Below are positions 1 through 7,971 of a stretch of 32,314 bases of DNA, piece after piece. The translations under genes and the position numbers were made by a program. The notes under the pieces are model-generated. The model saw only the letters and a list, made by a program, of their open reading frames with translations. It did no database searches and was not told the origin of the DNA. This DNA comes from Flexilinea sp. Lineage in GTDB: Bacteria > Chloroflexota > Anaerolineae > Anaerolineales > Anaerolineaceae. Each line of letters begins with the position of its first letter. The first letter of the stretch is position 1. The stretch is from the NCBI GenBank assembly GCA_026645735.1, contig JAPKMT010000037.1, positions 1 through 32,314 on the forward strand, in the 5' to 3' direction.

Positions 1-2
1 AT

Positions 3-278
3 TTTACAATATTAAATGGACAGTCTGTTTTGAAAAACGTATATACGAATGACGAGCTTGTCAGTCATTATCCTTGGCTTTCGATTATTGATAAAATCTA
101 TCCAGGGAATCGGCAAAGAAAATCCATCTATCGCACAGACGGCAGCATCGTTCCCATCACGACGGTAGAACATATAATTTATAAACATGTCACCAATATC
201 CTGCAACATAAAAGTCCAATCGAAACCGCGATTAAAGATCTCCGCCTGGAAATCGAATTCCTGATTCATCATCAATAA
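3..278 (+). CDS. Sugar ABC transporter substrate-binding protein, C-terminal fragment (partial)
   Basis: This frame is open from the left edge to the TAA at 276-278, so only the last 91 residues of a longer gene are visible. The TTG at position 30 is probably internal. The tail has the pattern seen at the end of family 1 extracellular sugar-binding proteins: a Tyr-Thr-Asn-x-Glu-Leu stretch, then a Tyr-Pro-Trp-Leu, and a final helix in which repeated subunit-like spacing 'SPIETAIKDL' resembles the usual 'sPeeAl' ending. It would bind a sugar outside the membrane for an ABC importer. Fucose genes follow 80 bp downstream, which suggests a deoxy-sugar or related ligand. Both the family call and the ligand are inferences from a short fragment. 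Confidence 0.55.
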   Translation, partial: FTILNGQSVLKNVYTNDELVSHYPWLSIIDKIYPGNRQRKSIYRTDGSIVPITTVEHIIYKHVTNILQHKSPIETAIKDLRLEIEFLIHHQ

Positions 279-357
279 AAAAAACTTTCACTCCTGTTAA
301 ATAATAAAAATTGCTGTCAAAAGGACTAGGAAAAAAGAAAAGCAGAAATCGGAACAT

Positions 358-1842
358 ATGATGAAAAAAAAATTTCATGTTCTTGCAATCGATTTAGGCG
401 CCTCAAATGGCAGAGCGTTTCTGGGAAAGTTTGCGAATCGGCAATTAGAAATTGAAGAAATTCATCGTTTTGAAAATCATCCGCTGACTGTTAATGGAAA
501 GTTGTGTTGGGATTTCGATTTATTGTGGAAAGAAATAAAAATTGGTCTTCAGAAAGCTCATTTATCAGGCGGATTTGAAAGTGTTGCCATCGATACCTGG
601 GGAGTTGATTTTGGATTATTGGACAACAATGGCAATCTGATAGAACAGCCGGTTCATTACCGGGATACCCGTACCGAGTCAATTCTCGAACAGGTCTATG
701 AAAAAATGCCGGATTTTGATTTGTACCGCCTGACTGGGAATCAAATTTTAAAAATTAACACTTTATTTCAATTGATTGCCGCAAAAAAAGAAAGTCAATT
801 CGAAAAAGCTCAGACTTTATTATTCATGCCTGATCTTTTTGGATACTTTTTATCCGGAAAACTTTATTGCGAGCGTTCCATTGCTTCTACCAGTCAAATG
901 TATAATCCTGTTTTGTTTACTTGGGAAGATAAAATACTCAACCCTTTGGGTATTCCGCGCTCGATGCTTCAAGACGTAATTCCTTCCGGAACCATCGTCG
1001 GAAAACTGCGGCAGGAATTATGCGAAGAACTCAATATTCCACAATCGAAAGTAATTGCGGCAGCAGGTCATGATACGCAATGCGCTATTACAGCACTTCC
1101 TTCCAACGCCCCGGATGTCGCTTTTCTATTGTGTGGAACCTGGTCGTTGTTTGGAACAGAACTCGATACTCCTGTCTTGACTCACGAGAGCATGAACGAC
1201 GATATGTCCAATGAACTGGGAGCCAATGGAAAAATTGATTATCTGAAAAATATTAACGGCCTTTGGTTAATTCAAGAGTGTCTTCGGGAATGGAAAAAGC
1301 AGAATTCTTTTTTAGATTATGCAGAAATTGAGGCCATGGCTGATTTATCCGAACCGCTCATCAGTTTTGTTGATCCGGATAATGATGTTTTTTCTTCCCC
1401 GGGAGACTTTCCACAGAAAATTCAGATGTTTTGCAGCAAGACCGGACAGACTGTTCCGACCAGTCTCGGAGCTATCGCCAGATGCATTTATGAGAGTCTT
1501 ACTTTAAAATATCGATACACTCTGGAGCAGATCCAAAGGAACACCGGTAAAAAACACACCGCTCTTCACATAGTTGGCGGAGGAGTTCAATCCAAAATTT
1601 TATGCCAGTTTGCTTCGGACAGCCTTGGAATCCCGGTTTTCGCCGGACCGATTGAAGCGACCGTATACGGAAATATTATGATACAACTGACAGCATCAGG
1701 TATTATTCAAAATATTAATTCCGGCAGATCGCTTATTGCCGAAAGCGTACAAATTCAGAAATATGTTCCGCATGAACGAGAAAAATGGAATGCGGCATAC
1801 CTACAGTTTTTAAGAATGATAAACAAGGAGAAAGCATCATGA
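358..1842 (+). CDS. Rhamnulokinase-family (FGGY) sugar kinase, probable L-fuculokinase
   Basis: This 494-residue protein phosphorylates a ketose, L-rhamnulose or L-fuculose, with ATP in the cytoplasm. The N-terminal phosphate loop reads AIDLGASNGRAFLG. It is followed by IHRFENHP, CWDFDLLW, and AIDTWGVDFGLLD with the YRDTRT segment. The C-terminal half carries LCGTWSLFG and the HIVGGGVQSK adenosine loop. These are the hallmarks of RhaB rather than of classical E. coli FucK. The stop overlaps the start of fucI by 3 bases (ATGA), so the two are translationally coupled. Because the partner is an L-fucose isomerase and not RhaA, the likely substrate is L-fuculose. Substrate choice is inference; the family is clear. 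ATG 361 is an alternative start, and the ribosome site is weak (GGA at 352-354). Confidence 0.88.
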   Translation: MMKKKFHVLAIDLGASNGRAFLGKFANRQLEIEEIHRFENHPLTVNGKLCWDFDLLWKEIKIGLQKAHLSGGFESVAIDTWGVDFGLLDNNGNLIEQPVHYRDTRTESILEQVYEKMPDFDLYRLTGNQILKINTLFQLIAAKKESQFEKAQTLLFMPDLFGYFLSGKLYCERSIASTSQMYNPVLFTWEDKILNPLGIPRSMLQDVIPSGTIVGKLRQELCEELNIPQSKVIAAAGHDTQCAITALPSNAPDVAFLLCGTWSLFGTELDTPVLTHESMNDDMSNELGANGKIDYLKNINGLWLIQECLREWKKQNSFLDYAEIEAMADLSEPLISFVDPDNDVFSSPGDFPQKIQMFCSKTGQTVPTSLGAIARCIYESLTLKYRYTLEQIQRNTGKKHTALHIVGGGVQSKILCQFASDSLGIPVFAGPIEATVYGNIMIQLTASGIIQNINSGRSLIAESVQIQKYVPHEREKWNAAYLQFLRMINKEKAS

Positions 1843-3623
1843 TTTATCCAAAAATTGGAATTCGTCCCATTATTGATGGCCGCTGGGGTGGTGTTCGAGA
1901 GAGCCTGGAAAAAAAGACGATGATGATGGCTGAAAATGCCGCGGCATTAATTAGCAGCTCTTTAAAATATCCTGACGGTACACCAGTGCAATGTATCCTC
2001 AGTGATACCACGATCGGTGGAGGAGCAGAATCTGCTCGTTGTCAGGAAAAATTCGCGACCAACAACGTTGTTGCCACACTTTCAGTGACACCCTGCTGGT
2101 GTTATGGTATGGAGACATTCGACATGGACCCAATGACCATTAAAGCTGTGTGGGGATTTAACGGAACAGAACGTCCGGGTGCTGTTTATCTGGCAGCAGT
2201 CATGGCCGCGTATGCGCAAAAAGGACTGCCAGCCTTTTCGATCTATGGTCATGATGTCCAAGACCTGACCGATAATACCATTCCGTCAGATGTTTCGGAG
2301 AAAATTCTGCGATTTGCACGAAGCGCAATTGCCGTCGGCTGGATGAAAAATAAATCCTATGTCAATTTTGGTGGCGTCTCGATGGGCATCATGGGAAGTT
2401 ATTGTGATACCAATATGTTCCAGAAATTCTTCGGAATTCGGACTGAATGGCTGGACATGACAGAAATACTGCGGCGGATCACCATCGGTATCTATGACCA
2501 GGATGAATACGAAAAAGCCTTAAAATGGGTCAAGGAGAATTGTCCGGAAGGATTTGATTTGAACTCCGGAAAAGACTTGCCGGAAATCATTAAAAAATCA
2601 AAAGTTGTTCCTGCGGATCAGGATTGGGAATTTGTTGTAAAAATGACCATTATCATGCATGACATTCTGTTTGGGAATCCGAAGTTGAATAAGCTGGGAT
2701 GGCACGAGGAAGCATTAGGAAAAAACGCGATCGCAGGAGGATTCCAGGGTCAGCGGCAATGGACGGATTGGCTGCCAAATGCGGATTTCTCTGAAGCCAT
2801 CATGGCAACAACGTTTGACTGGAATGGTCCCAAACCGCCCGTTCCATTTGCAACAGAAAACGACACGCTGAATGGCGCATCCATGATGTTAGGCACACTG
2901 GTCAGCAATACAGCGCCTTGTTTCCACGATGTACGCACCTATTGGAGCCCGGAAGCCTATGAAAGAGTCACTGGTGAAAAGCCCTCCGGATTGGCTGCAC
3001 AGGGTTTCATCCATATGATTAATTCCGGAGCGACTGCATTGGATGGAACCGGCGCTGCAAAAGACGCGGCGGGCAATGGTTGTATGAAACCATGGTGGGA
3101 TATGACTGAGGAAGATATTCAAGCCTGCCTGAAAGCAACCGATTGGTGCAGAGCAAATTATGAGTATTTCCGCGGCGGCGGATTCTCCAGTCATTTTAAA
3201 ACCGTTGCCAACATGCCCGTAACACTGCTGCGATTAAATATTGTTGAAGGTGTCGGGCTTGTCCTGCAAATTGCGGAAGGTCATACCATTACATTGCCTG
3301 ACAAGGAGCATAATATCCTCGATTTACGGACAGACCGAAGCTGGCCGACAACCTGGTTTACGCCAGTTCTGACCGGTGAAGGTCCGTTTAAAGATACCTA
3401 TTCCGTCATGGCAAACTGGGGTGCCAATCATGGAGTCTCGATTTATGGGCATCGAGGTGCGGATTTGATCACACTGGCATCCATGCTTCGAATCCCGGTT
3501 TCCATGCATAACGTCCCGCAGGAAAAGGTTTTCCGACCCCATTCATGGGCAGCATTCGGAACTATCGATCAACAGGCAGCAGATTACTCAGCCTGCAAAC
3601 ATTACGGTCCTATTTACAGTTAA
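1839..3623 (+). CDS. fucI: L-fucose isomerase
   Basis: This 594-residue enzyme converts L-fucose to L-fuculose with Mn2+. E. coli FucI has 591 residues. Near-diagnostic blocks are PKIGIRPIIDGRWGGVRESL at the N terminus, TPCWCYG, WGFNGTERPGAVYLAA, FSIYGHDVQD, GGVSMGIMGS, and GFQGQRQWTDWLPN. The metal-ligand segments known from the family, ATENDTLNG (Glu) and DVRTYWSPEA (Asp), are present, as is a late His in SMHNV. The frame extends further upstream, but ATG 1839 has an AGGAG at 1826-1830, overlaps the kinase stop, and begins the conserved region, so it is chosen. The gene is followed by a strong terminator. Confidence 0.97.
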   Translation: MIYPKIGIRPIIDGRWGGVRESLEKKTMMMAENAAALISSSLKYPDGTPVQCILSDTTIGGGAESARCQEKFATNNVVATLSVTPCWCYGMETFDMDPMTIKAVWGFNGTERPGAVYLAAVMAAYAQKGLPAFSIYGHDVQDLTDNTIPSDVSEKILRFARSAIAVGWMKNKSYVNFGGVSMGIMGSYCDTNMFQKFFGIRTEWLDMTEILRRITIGIYDQDEYEKALKWVKENCPEGFDLNSGKDLPEIIKKSKVVPADQDWEFVVKMTIIMHDILFGNPKLNKLGWHEEALGKNAIAGGFQGQRQWTDWLPNADFSEAIMATTFDWNGPKPPVPFATENDTLNGASMMLGTLVSNTAPCFHDVRTYWSPEAYERVTGEKPSGLAAQGFIHMINSGATALDGTGAAKDAAGNGCMKPWWDMTEEDIQACLKATDWCRANYEYFRGGGFSSHFKTVANMPVTLLRLNIVEGVGLVLQIAEGHTITLPDKEHNILDLRTDRSWPTTWFTPVLTGEGPFKDTYSVMANWGANHGVSIYGHRGADLITLASMLRIPVSMHNVPQEKVFRPHSWAAFGTIDQQAADYSACKHYGPIYS

Positions 3624-3629
3624 CAACTG

Positions 3630-3664
3630 AAAAGGGATCCTGGAAAATTTCCAGGATCCCTTTT
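3630..3664. terminator. Bidirectional terminator between fucI and the feo cluster
   Basis: AAAAGGGATCCTGG at 3630-3643 pairs perfectly with its complement at 3651-3664 across an A/T loop. The stem is flanked by A and T runs, so it can end both the fucI transcript (+) and the converging feo transcript (-). It sits 7 bp after the fucI stop and 1 bp beyond the small Cys-rich gene's stop. Confidence 0.9.
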
Positions 3665-3665
3665 C

Positions 3666-3824
3666 TTATTGGTCATTATCCCGTTTTTTCTTAATATCAC
3701 ACTTTTCGTAAAACTGGCAATATTCACAACCCTGACAGCCGTTTTTCTGTCGAGACATATACCGTAAAGCCAGAATTCCCAGAATGATGATCACCGCAAT
3801 TAAAAAATAATCGATTGTACTCAT
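3666..3824 (-). CDS. FeoB-associated Cys-rich membrane protein
   Basis: This 52-residue protein was found by translating the minus strand after feoB. It starts MSTIDYFLIAVIIILG, giving one N-terminal membrane helix (about residues 6-21). It ends with a Cys cluster, CQGCEYCQFYEKC, and a charged tail. This architecture matches the FeoB_associated family (PF12669), small proteins encoded next to feoB and thought to aid Fe(II) transport in the membrane; their exact role is unsettled. The start is 9 bp after the feoB stop on the same strand, consistent with one transcript. It is shorter than usual gene-calling cut-offs and easy to miss. Confidence 0.85.
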   Translation of the reverse strand: MSTIDYFLIAVIIILGILALRYMSRQKNGCQGCEYCQFYEKCDIKKKRDNDQ

Positions 3825-3833
3825 ATTTATTCC

Positions 3834-5837
3834 TTAAATCAACAACAATCCGATTCTATACACAACAAACGCAGCCAGCCAGGCTCCTGCTGTCTGAAAA
3901 AGTACAACCCCAAAAGCAGCTATGGAGCTGTGCATTTCCCGCCTGATAGCACTGACTGCCGCAACACAAGGGGAGTAAATCAGTGTAAAAACCAGATAGG
4001 AGAGTGCTGCAAGCGGTGTAAAAACTTGTCCCAGCGCTTGAGGAAGATTTGACGAATTCGTTCCGGTCAATACGGCCAATGTACTGATGACCGCCTCTTT
4101 TGCCATGAAGCCAGTAATTAAGGCTGTCGATGCTTTCCAATCCGAAAAGCCAAGCGGTTGAAACACTGGCGCGATGAATCTTCCAACACCGGCAAGCATA
4201 CTTTTTGAACTTTCAGCAACCACGTTGAAGCGCAGGTCAAATGTTTGGAGCACCCAAATCACCAAAGAGGCAATAAAAATTACAGTAAATGCTCTCGTCA
4301 GAAAGTCTTTTGCTTTTTCCCACAACAGGAGCAGGACTGACTTGAAACTGGGCAGACGATAATTCGGCAATTCCATGATGAAAGGAGCCGGATTTCCCCG
4401 ATAGACGGTTTTTGTAAAAAACAATCCACTGATGATTGCCAGCAAAATGCCAAAAAGATAGAGGAAAACCATCACCCAGACTCGATGATTCGGGAAAAAA
4501 GCCAGTGTAAACATACCGTAAATCGGTAATTTAGCGCTGCAGCTCATGAACGGAGTTAAAAAAATGGTCATTTTGCGGTCCCGTTCACTTGGCAGGGTCC
4601 GCGTCGCCATAATGGCAGGGACGGTACAGCCGAAACCGATCAGCATGGGTACAAAACTCCGCCCAGAAAGCCCGATTTTTCGGAGCAGCTTATCCATAAC
4701 GAATGCAACACGGGCAATGTAACCACTGTCCTCCATAAGGGATAGGAAGAAAAATAAAACAACAATGGTAGGAATAAACGTAAGTACACTCCCAACACCT
4801 GCAAAGATACCATCAATAATGAGGGACGTCATCACAGGATTTACTTTTGCGGCTTCGAGACCGGACTTTACGATATCGCTGATGAAAGTGATTGAGTTTC
4901 CAAGCAGATCGCTTAAGAATCCGCCTATCACACCAAAAGTCAGCCAAAAGATAATACCCATCATGATCAGAAATATCGGAATCGCCAGATATTTGTTGGT
5001 GAGCAAACGATCAATTTTCTCAGTTCGGATATGCTGTTTGCTTTCAAGCGGTTTCACAACCGTTTCACTGCACAACCGATCGATAAATAAATATCGCATG
5101 TCAGCAATGGCAGCTTTCCGATCGGTCTCCAGCGAGTTCTCCATCTCCTTAATACTGTTTTCGATGGACACATTTTCTGCCTCAGTGAGCTTCAGCGCCT
5201 TCAACAAAGGTTGATCTCCCTCAATGATCTTCGTCGCCACAAATTTAGGCGGAATCCGTATCGATTCCGCATGATCTTCGATCATATGAGAAATCGCGTG
5301 AATGGTTCTATGCGGTGCACCGGTGCAAAAGTCCTGCCGTTTCGGGTATTGCTTTGTTTCAGCGGTCTTTACAGCCATATAAATTAATTCTGTGATTCCC
5401 TCATTTTTACTGGCAGAAATTGGAACAATCGGAACTCCCAGTTCTTTCTGCATTAAAGCGATATCAATGGAACCGGCATTCGATCGAATTTCATCCATCA
5501 TATTCAATGCAATTACCATGGGAATATTCAGCTCAATTAATTGAATACTCAGATAGAGATTGCGTTCAATATTCGTCGCGTCGACGATATTGATAATGCC
5601 ATCAGGATGCTGTTTCATTACAAAATCACGCGTTACGATTTCCTCACTGGTATACGGAGAAAGCGAATAAATGCCTGGAAGATCAACCACTGAAACACCC
5701 TTGTGACCGCGAATCTCACCCGCCTTGCTTTCCACGGTTACACCGGGGAAATTGCCTACATGTTGATTTGATCCGGTCAGTTGGTTAAAAAGCGTTGTTT
5801 TCCCGCTATTCTGATTGCCTACGAGCGCAAATATCAT
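3834..5837 (-). CDS. feoB: Ferrous iron transport protein B
   Basis: This 667-residue inner-membrane Fe(II) importer has a cytosolic GTPase domain. The G1 loop GNQNSGKTTLFN is at residues 7-18, the G3 segment is DLPGIYSLSPYTSEE, and the G4 motif is NMMD. These are followed by the helical guanine-dissociation-inhibitor region and a membrane domain with two Gate repeats, including the conserved GFGCTVPAIMATRTL. The start overlaps feoA by 4 bases (ATGA type). The length is ordinary for the shorter bacterial FeoB proteins. The order feoA-feoB-Cys-rich protein is a standard ferrous iron module. Confidence 0.96.
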   Translation of the reverse strand: MIFALVGNQNSGKTTLFNQLTGSNQHVGNFPGVTVESKAGEIRGHKGVSVVDLPGIYSLSPYTSEEIVTRDFVMKQHPDGIINIVDATNIERNLYLSIQLIELNIPMVIALNMMDEIRSNAGSIDIALMQKELGVPIVPISASKNEGITELIYMAVKTAETKQYPKRQDFCTGAPHRTIHAISHMIEDHAESIRIPPKFVATKIIEGDQPLLKALKLTEAENVSIENSIKEMENSLETDRKAAIADMRYLFIDRLCSETVVKPLESKQHIRTEKIDRLLTNKYLAIPIFLIMMGIIFWLTFGVIGGFLSDLLGNSITFISDIVKSGLEAAKVNPVMTSLIIDGIFAGVGSVLTFIPTIVVLFFFLSLMEDSGYIARVAFVMDKLLRKIGLSGRSFVPMLIGFGCTVPAIMATRTLPSERDRKMTIFLTPFMSCSAKLPIYGMFTLAFFPNHRVWVMVFLYLFGILLAIISGLFFTKTVYRGNPAPFIMELPNYRLPSFKSVLLLLWEKAKDFLTRAFTVIFIASLVIWVLQTFDLRFNVVAESSKSMLAGVGRFIAPVFQPLGFSDWKASTALITGFMAKEAVISTLAVLTGTNSSNLPQALGQVFTPLAALSYLVFTLIYSPCVAAVSAIRREMHSSIAAFGVVLFQTAGAWLAAFVVYRIGLLLI

Positions 5838-6064
5838 CGCGAAGTATCCTCGATTTCTATCTTTTTTGCATCGTCAATGCGCAGTGTTAATTGATAACCT
5901 CTTAACGTCAGTTCGATCGGATCTCCTAATGGTGCTGTTTTCCGTATGACCACCTCTGTTCGAGGAGTCAATCCCATATCCAGCAGACGGTCCCGTAGCG
6001 ATCCTTGTCCGTGAACAGCTATAATTTTTGATTTTTTTCCAATCTCTAATTGATCCAATGTCAT
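5834..6064 (-). CDS. feoA: Ferrous iron transport protein A
   Basis: This 76-residue SH3-like cytosolic protein is needed for FeoB function. The sequence has the family pattern: LEIGKKSKI, then GQGSLRDRLLDMGLTPRTEV, then PLGDPIELTLRGYQLTLR. ATG at 6064 is preceded by AAAGGACAAAT. It overlaps feoB by 4 bases, so the two are translationally coupled. The 91-bp gap upstream (6065-6155) could hold its own promoter, but none is obvious. Confidence 0.95.
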   Translation of the reverse strand: MTLDQLEIGKKSKIIAVHGQGSLRDRLLDMGLTPRTEVVIRKTAPLGDPIELTLRGYQLTLRIDDAKKIEIEDTSR

Positions 6065-6155
6065 ATTTGTCCTTTTTTTGTTGTGTCATTCAAATGAGAA
6101 TTTAATCATCAGTATTTCAGCATCCCCTAATCGATGGATTATCCAATTGTTCAAT

Positions 6156-6959
6156 CTATGTAGTCTGGTTCTGTTTTCTTGCAACGACAAAGATACCAAT
6201 AATCAGAAACAGAATCCAGCAAACAATAACCGCAACGACTATTTCAGGATAATGGTTATTGAAACCTGAAATTGACGTATGTTTCACCCAGATTCCAAAA
6301 TATGCCCATAATAATACGAGTCCATACGCTAAATCTCTAAATTTCAGCATGGTTAAACTCCCAATGATAAGTCCTGCAGCCAGGACAACGATGGTCCAAA
6401 TTAATTCAGACAGACCCCAGCCATTCCATTGGATACTGACCAGGAAAGTAGTAATATTCGCAATGGTCGCTACTGTGATCCATCCAAAGTAGACTCGAAA
6501 TGGTATTTTCACGAAGAATTTTTCTTTTGTGGTTAATGACATTTTTTTAATGACCAGGTTAATCTTTATCAGGCAAACCAGGATTACAAGCATCCAGATC
6601 AACGACAATAGAATCTGATGATAATGCCAGGAAAAGATCCAAGCGGTGTTCGCCAGAGAAGAAACTGAAAAGTAAATTCCAATTTTCTCAAGTGATTCTA
6701 TATCCATGTCAGTTACCTTGCTGCGAAAGAATCCCAGATGGAAGAGTGTATAACCGGTTAACAGAATATAAATTACTCCCCATATGGAGAAAGTCAAAGC
6801 AGCCGGAGCAAAAAGATTTCGATAAGCATTGGAAACATCACCGGTTGTCTGGCCGTTAATTGGTAAAATATTTGCCAGCGCATTTGCAGCAATCATCAAC
6901 AAAAATGTAAAAACAACAAAAAAACGGACGAATAAATTTTGCTGAGTCTTATGATTCAT
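6156..6959 (-). CDS. TspO/MBR-related (tryptophan-rich sensory type) membrane protein
   Basis: This 267-residue polytopic membrane protein has about seven or eight hydrophobic segments. The N-terminal third has the pattern of the long TspO/MBR-like proteins: ANALANILPINGQTTGDVSN, then NLFAPAALTFSIWGVIYILL. It is longer than classical TspO (about 160 residues), which fits the larger subgroup. TspO proteins bind porphyrins and are linked to oxidative stress. The gene overlaps the upstream regulator by 11 bp, so they are co-transcribed, and an iron/redox role is plausible. The family call is good; the function is inferred from context. Confidence 0.75.
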   Translation of the reverse strand: MNHKTQQNLFVRFFVVFTFLLMIAANALANILPINGQTTGDVSNAYRNLFAPAALTFSIWGVIYILLTGYTLFHLGFFRSKVTDMDIESLEKIGIYFSVSSLANTAWIFSWHYHQILLSLIWMLVILVCLIKINLVIKKMSLTTKEKFFVKIPFRVYFGWITVATIANITTFLVSIQWNGWGLSELIWTIVVLAAGLIIGSLTMLKFRDLAYGLVLLWAYFGIWVKHTSISGFNNHYPEIVVAVIVCWILFLIIGIFVVARKQNQTT

Positions 6960-7425
6960 CTTGAGCCTCTTTCTTTTTATTTTTTATTGTATTGGTTGTC
7001 TCATTTTGGATTCGAATACAATTCGGGCAGAGTCCTCGAAAATAAACATCTTTTTCTTCAACCTGAAATTGAGCCAATTCCTTCACAACGATCATATCGA
7101 TATCAATATCAAAATCATGGATCACACCGCACTGTTTGCAAATGAAATGTCCGTGTCGTGAAGCACTGAGTTCGTATCGGGTTTCTGAATTCTCTATGTC
7201 CACAGCCTGGACCAATCCTGCATTCACAAAAGAATGCAGTGTATTATATATTGTGGTTTTTGACAATCCGGGAATGATATTGGAGAGCGATTCATAGATC
7301 TCTTCTGCATCCGGGTGCGAACTTTCATGCTGGTACAAGTATTCTAATATTTTCATTCGTTGGAAAGAAAAGCGAAGACTTTTCTGTGATAATTTTTTTA
7401 TCAAATATTCAGAAGAACTGTTCAT
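6949..7425 (-). CDS. Fur-family transcriptional regulator, PerR-like
   Basis: This 158-residue protein has an N-terminal winged helix with the recognition helix LSKTTIYNTL, and a C-terminal dimerisation domain. Structural zinc ligands are C96/C99 (FICKQCG) and C133/C136 (LCPNC). Counting from Met1, H37, H91, H93 and D104 fall at the numbers used by Bacillus PerR for its regulatory metal, while position 85 is Glu instead of Asp. Asp rather than Glu at 104 is the residue linked to peroxide sensing in PerR versus Fur. It leads the tspO-like and feo genes, and a perfect palindromic box lies upstream. A role as peroxide or iron repressor is likely; which one is not certain. Confidence 0.85.
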   Translation of the reverse strand: MNSSSEYLIKKLSQKSLRFSFQRMKILEYLYQHESSHPDAEEIYESLSNIIPGLSKTTIYNTLHSFVNAGLVQAVDIENSETRYELSASRHGHFICKQCGVIHDFDIDIDMIVVKELAQFQVEEKDVYFRGLCPNCIRIQNETTNTIKNKKKEAQDES

Positions 7426-7455
7426 ATCCTGCTCTTTCTTGTATCAATTCTAAAG

Positions 7456-7490
7456 TTGTAATGATTACAATTTATCCAAAGAAGATTATA
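7456..7490 (-). promoter_or_regulatory. Promoter -10 and PerR/Fur box of the perR-like gene
   Basis: TTGTAATGATTACAA at 7456-7470 is a perfect 7-1-7 palindrome and differs from the PerR consensus TTATAATNATTATAA only by one symmetric A/T to G/C change. On the minus strand a TATAAT lies just upstream (7485-7490), which would place the box around +8 to +22, a repressing position. The coding start is at 7425. Autoregulation, and control of the co-transcribed membrane protein, are inferred. Confidence 0.8.
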
Positions 7491-7607
7491 CACGGTTTTC
7501 GAAAATTGGAAATCATATTCACTATTTTTGACTACAAAAAACCTGACGGTGAGATTTTTTATGAAATGAGTTTATAATCATTCCCGGCAGAAATCGATGT
7601 AGGACAG

Positions 7608-7732
7608 CAGCAATTCGGAATATGCGAAAAAGTATATGTTGTTGTGTTATTTTTGCGTGGAGCGCAAAAACAACACAACAACAAGTTTTCTATTTTTTTT
7701 CTCAAAAGGTTTTTCCAAATTTCGAATTACTG
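7608..7732 (-). mobile_element. MITE-like hairpin element, copy 1 (inverted orientation)
   Basis: This 125-bp non-coding element begins CAGCAATTCGGAATATGCG and ends CCAAATTTCGAATTACTG. The ends are imperfect inverted repeats of each other. The centre is a 21-bp stem, 7637-7657 with 7663-7683, with one mismatch and a 5-nt loop. Relative to the copy at 10,649 it is reversed: its left flank is the complement of that copy's right flank, including the TATATGTTG junction. No flanking direct repeat is visible. It lies between the perR-like gene and cbiM, and ends directly against the -35 of the cbiM promoter. Confidence 0.85.
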
Positions 7733-7761
7733 TTGACAAATACCCCGGCTTAAAATATATT
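7733..7761 (+). promoter_or_regulatory. Probable promoter of cbiMQO
   Basis: TTGACA at 7733-7738 and TATATT at 7756-7761 are separated by 17 bp. Transcription would begin near 7768, leaving a leader of about 200 nt before cbiM. The -35 abuts the end of MITE copy 1. Confidence 0.65.
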
Positions 7762-7767
7762 AATAAG

Positions 7768-7971
7768 GATCATTAAGCCATGAAGGCTTAGACGGAAGTA
7801 ATTCGATTTTTAAAATAAAAATCAAAGATATTTTTCGATAATACAAAATCGCAAAAGACGTTACTTCGAAATTCCGATTTATTTTACGCATTTTTTCACA
7901 GAAAACTTTGGGATGAACCCGAAAAGGAGCTATTCAAAAAGCTTTTTGGATCTTTTCAAAGAGGTTAGGTC
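7768..7971 (+). promoter_or_regulatory. Structured 5' leader of cbiMQO, possible metal or cofactor riboswitch
   Basis: The region between promoter and cbiM has no gene but can fold. TAAGCC (7774-7779) pairs with GGCTTA (7785-7790) around the loop ATGAA. GAAGTAA (7795-7801) pairs with TTACTTC (7861-7867) and encloses GATTTTTA/TAAAAATC (7805-7823). A later hairpin, GGG/CCC at 7910-7920, has the same ATGAA loop. Near the start codon, AAAGCTTTTT-type self-complementary sequence (about 7936-7947) precedes a GAGGTTAG ribosome site. I do not see the cobalamin-riboswitch box GCCACTG, and I cannot match it to the NiCo riboswitch from memory. Regulation by metal is inferred from the downstream genes. 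Confidence 0.4.

Noticed and set aside
2750..3542. Minus-strand open frames inside fucI, and similar frames inside feoB, cbiM, dppC and the TPR gene.
   Set aside because: They are antisense to well-supported genes, lack ribosome sites and show no family features.
6065..6155. TGAGAATTTAATCA (6,095-6,108) upstream of feoA as a Fur box.
   Set aside because: Only one half matches the Fur consensus and the spacing is one base short; far weaker than the perfect box at 7,456.
7637..7683. Central MITE hairpins as simple Rho-independent terminators.
   Set aside because: They have termini, a target duplication and flanking arms, and lack a consistent T run immediately after the stem, so a mobile element explains them better; a secondary terminator effect is not excluded.
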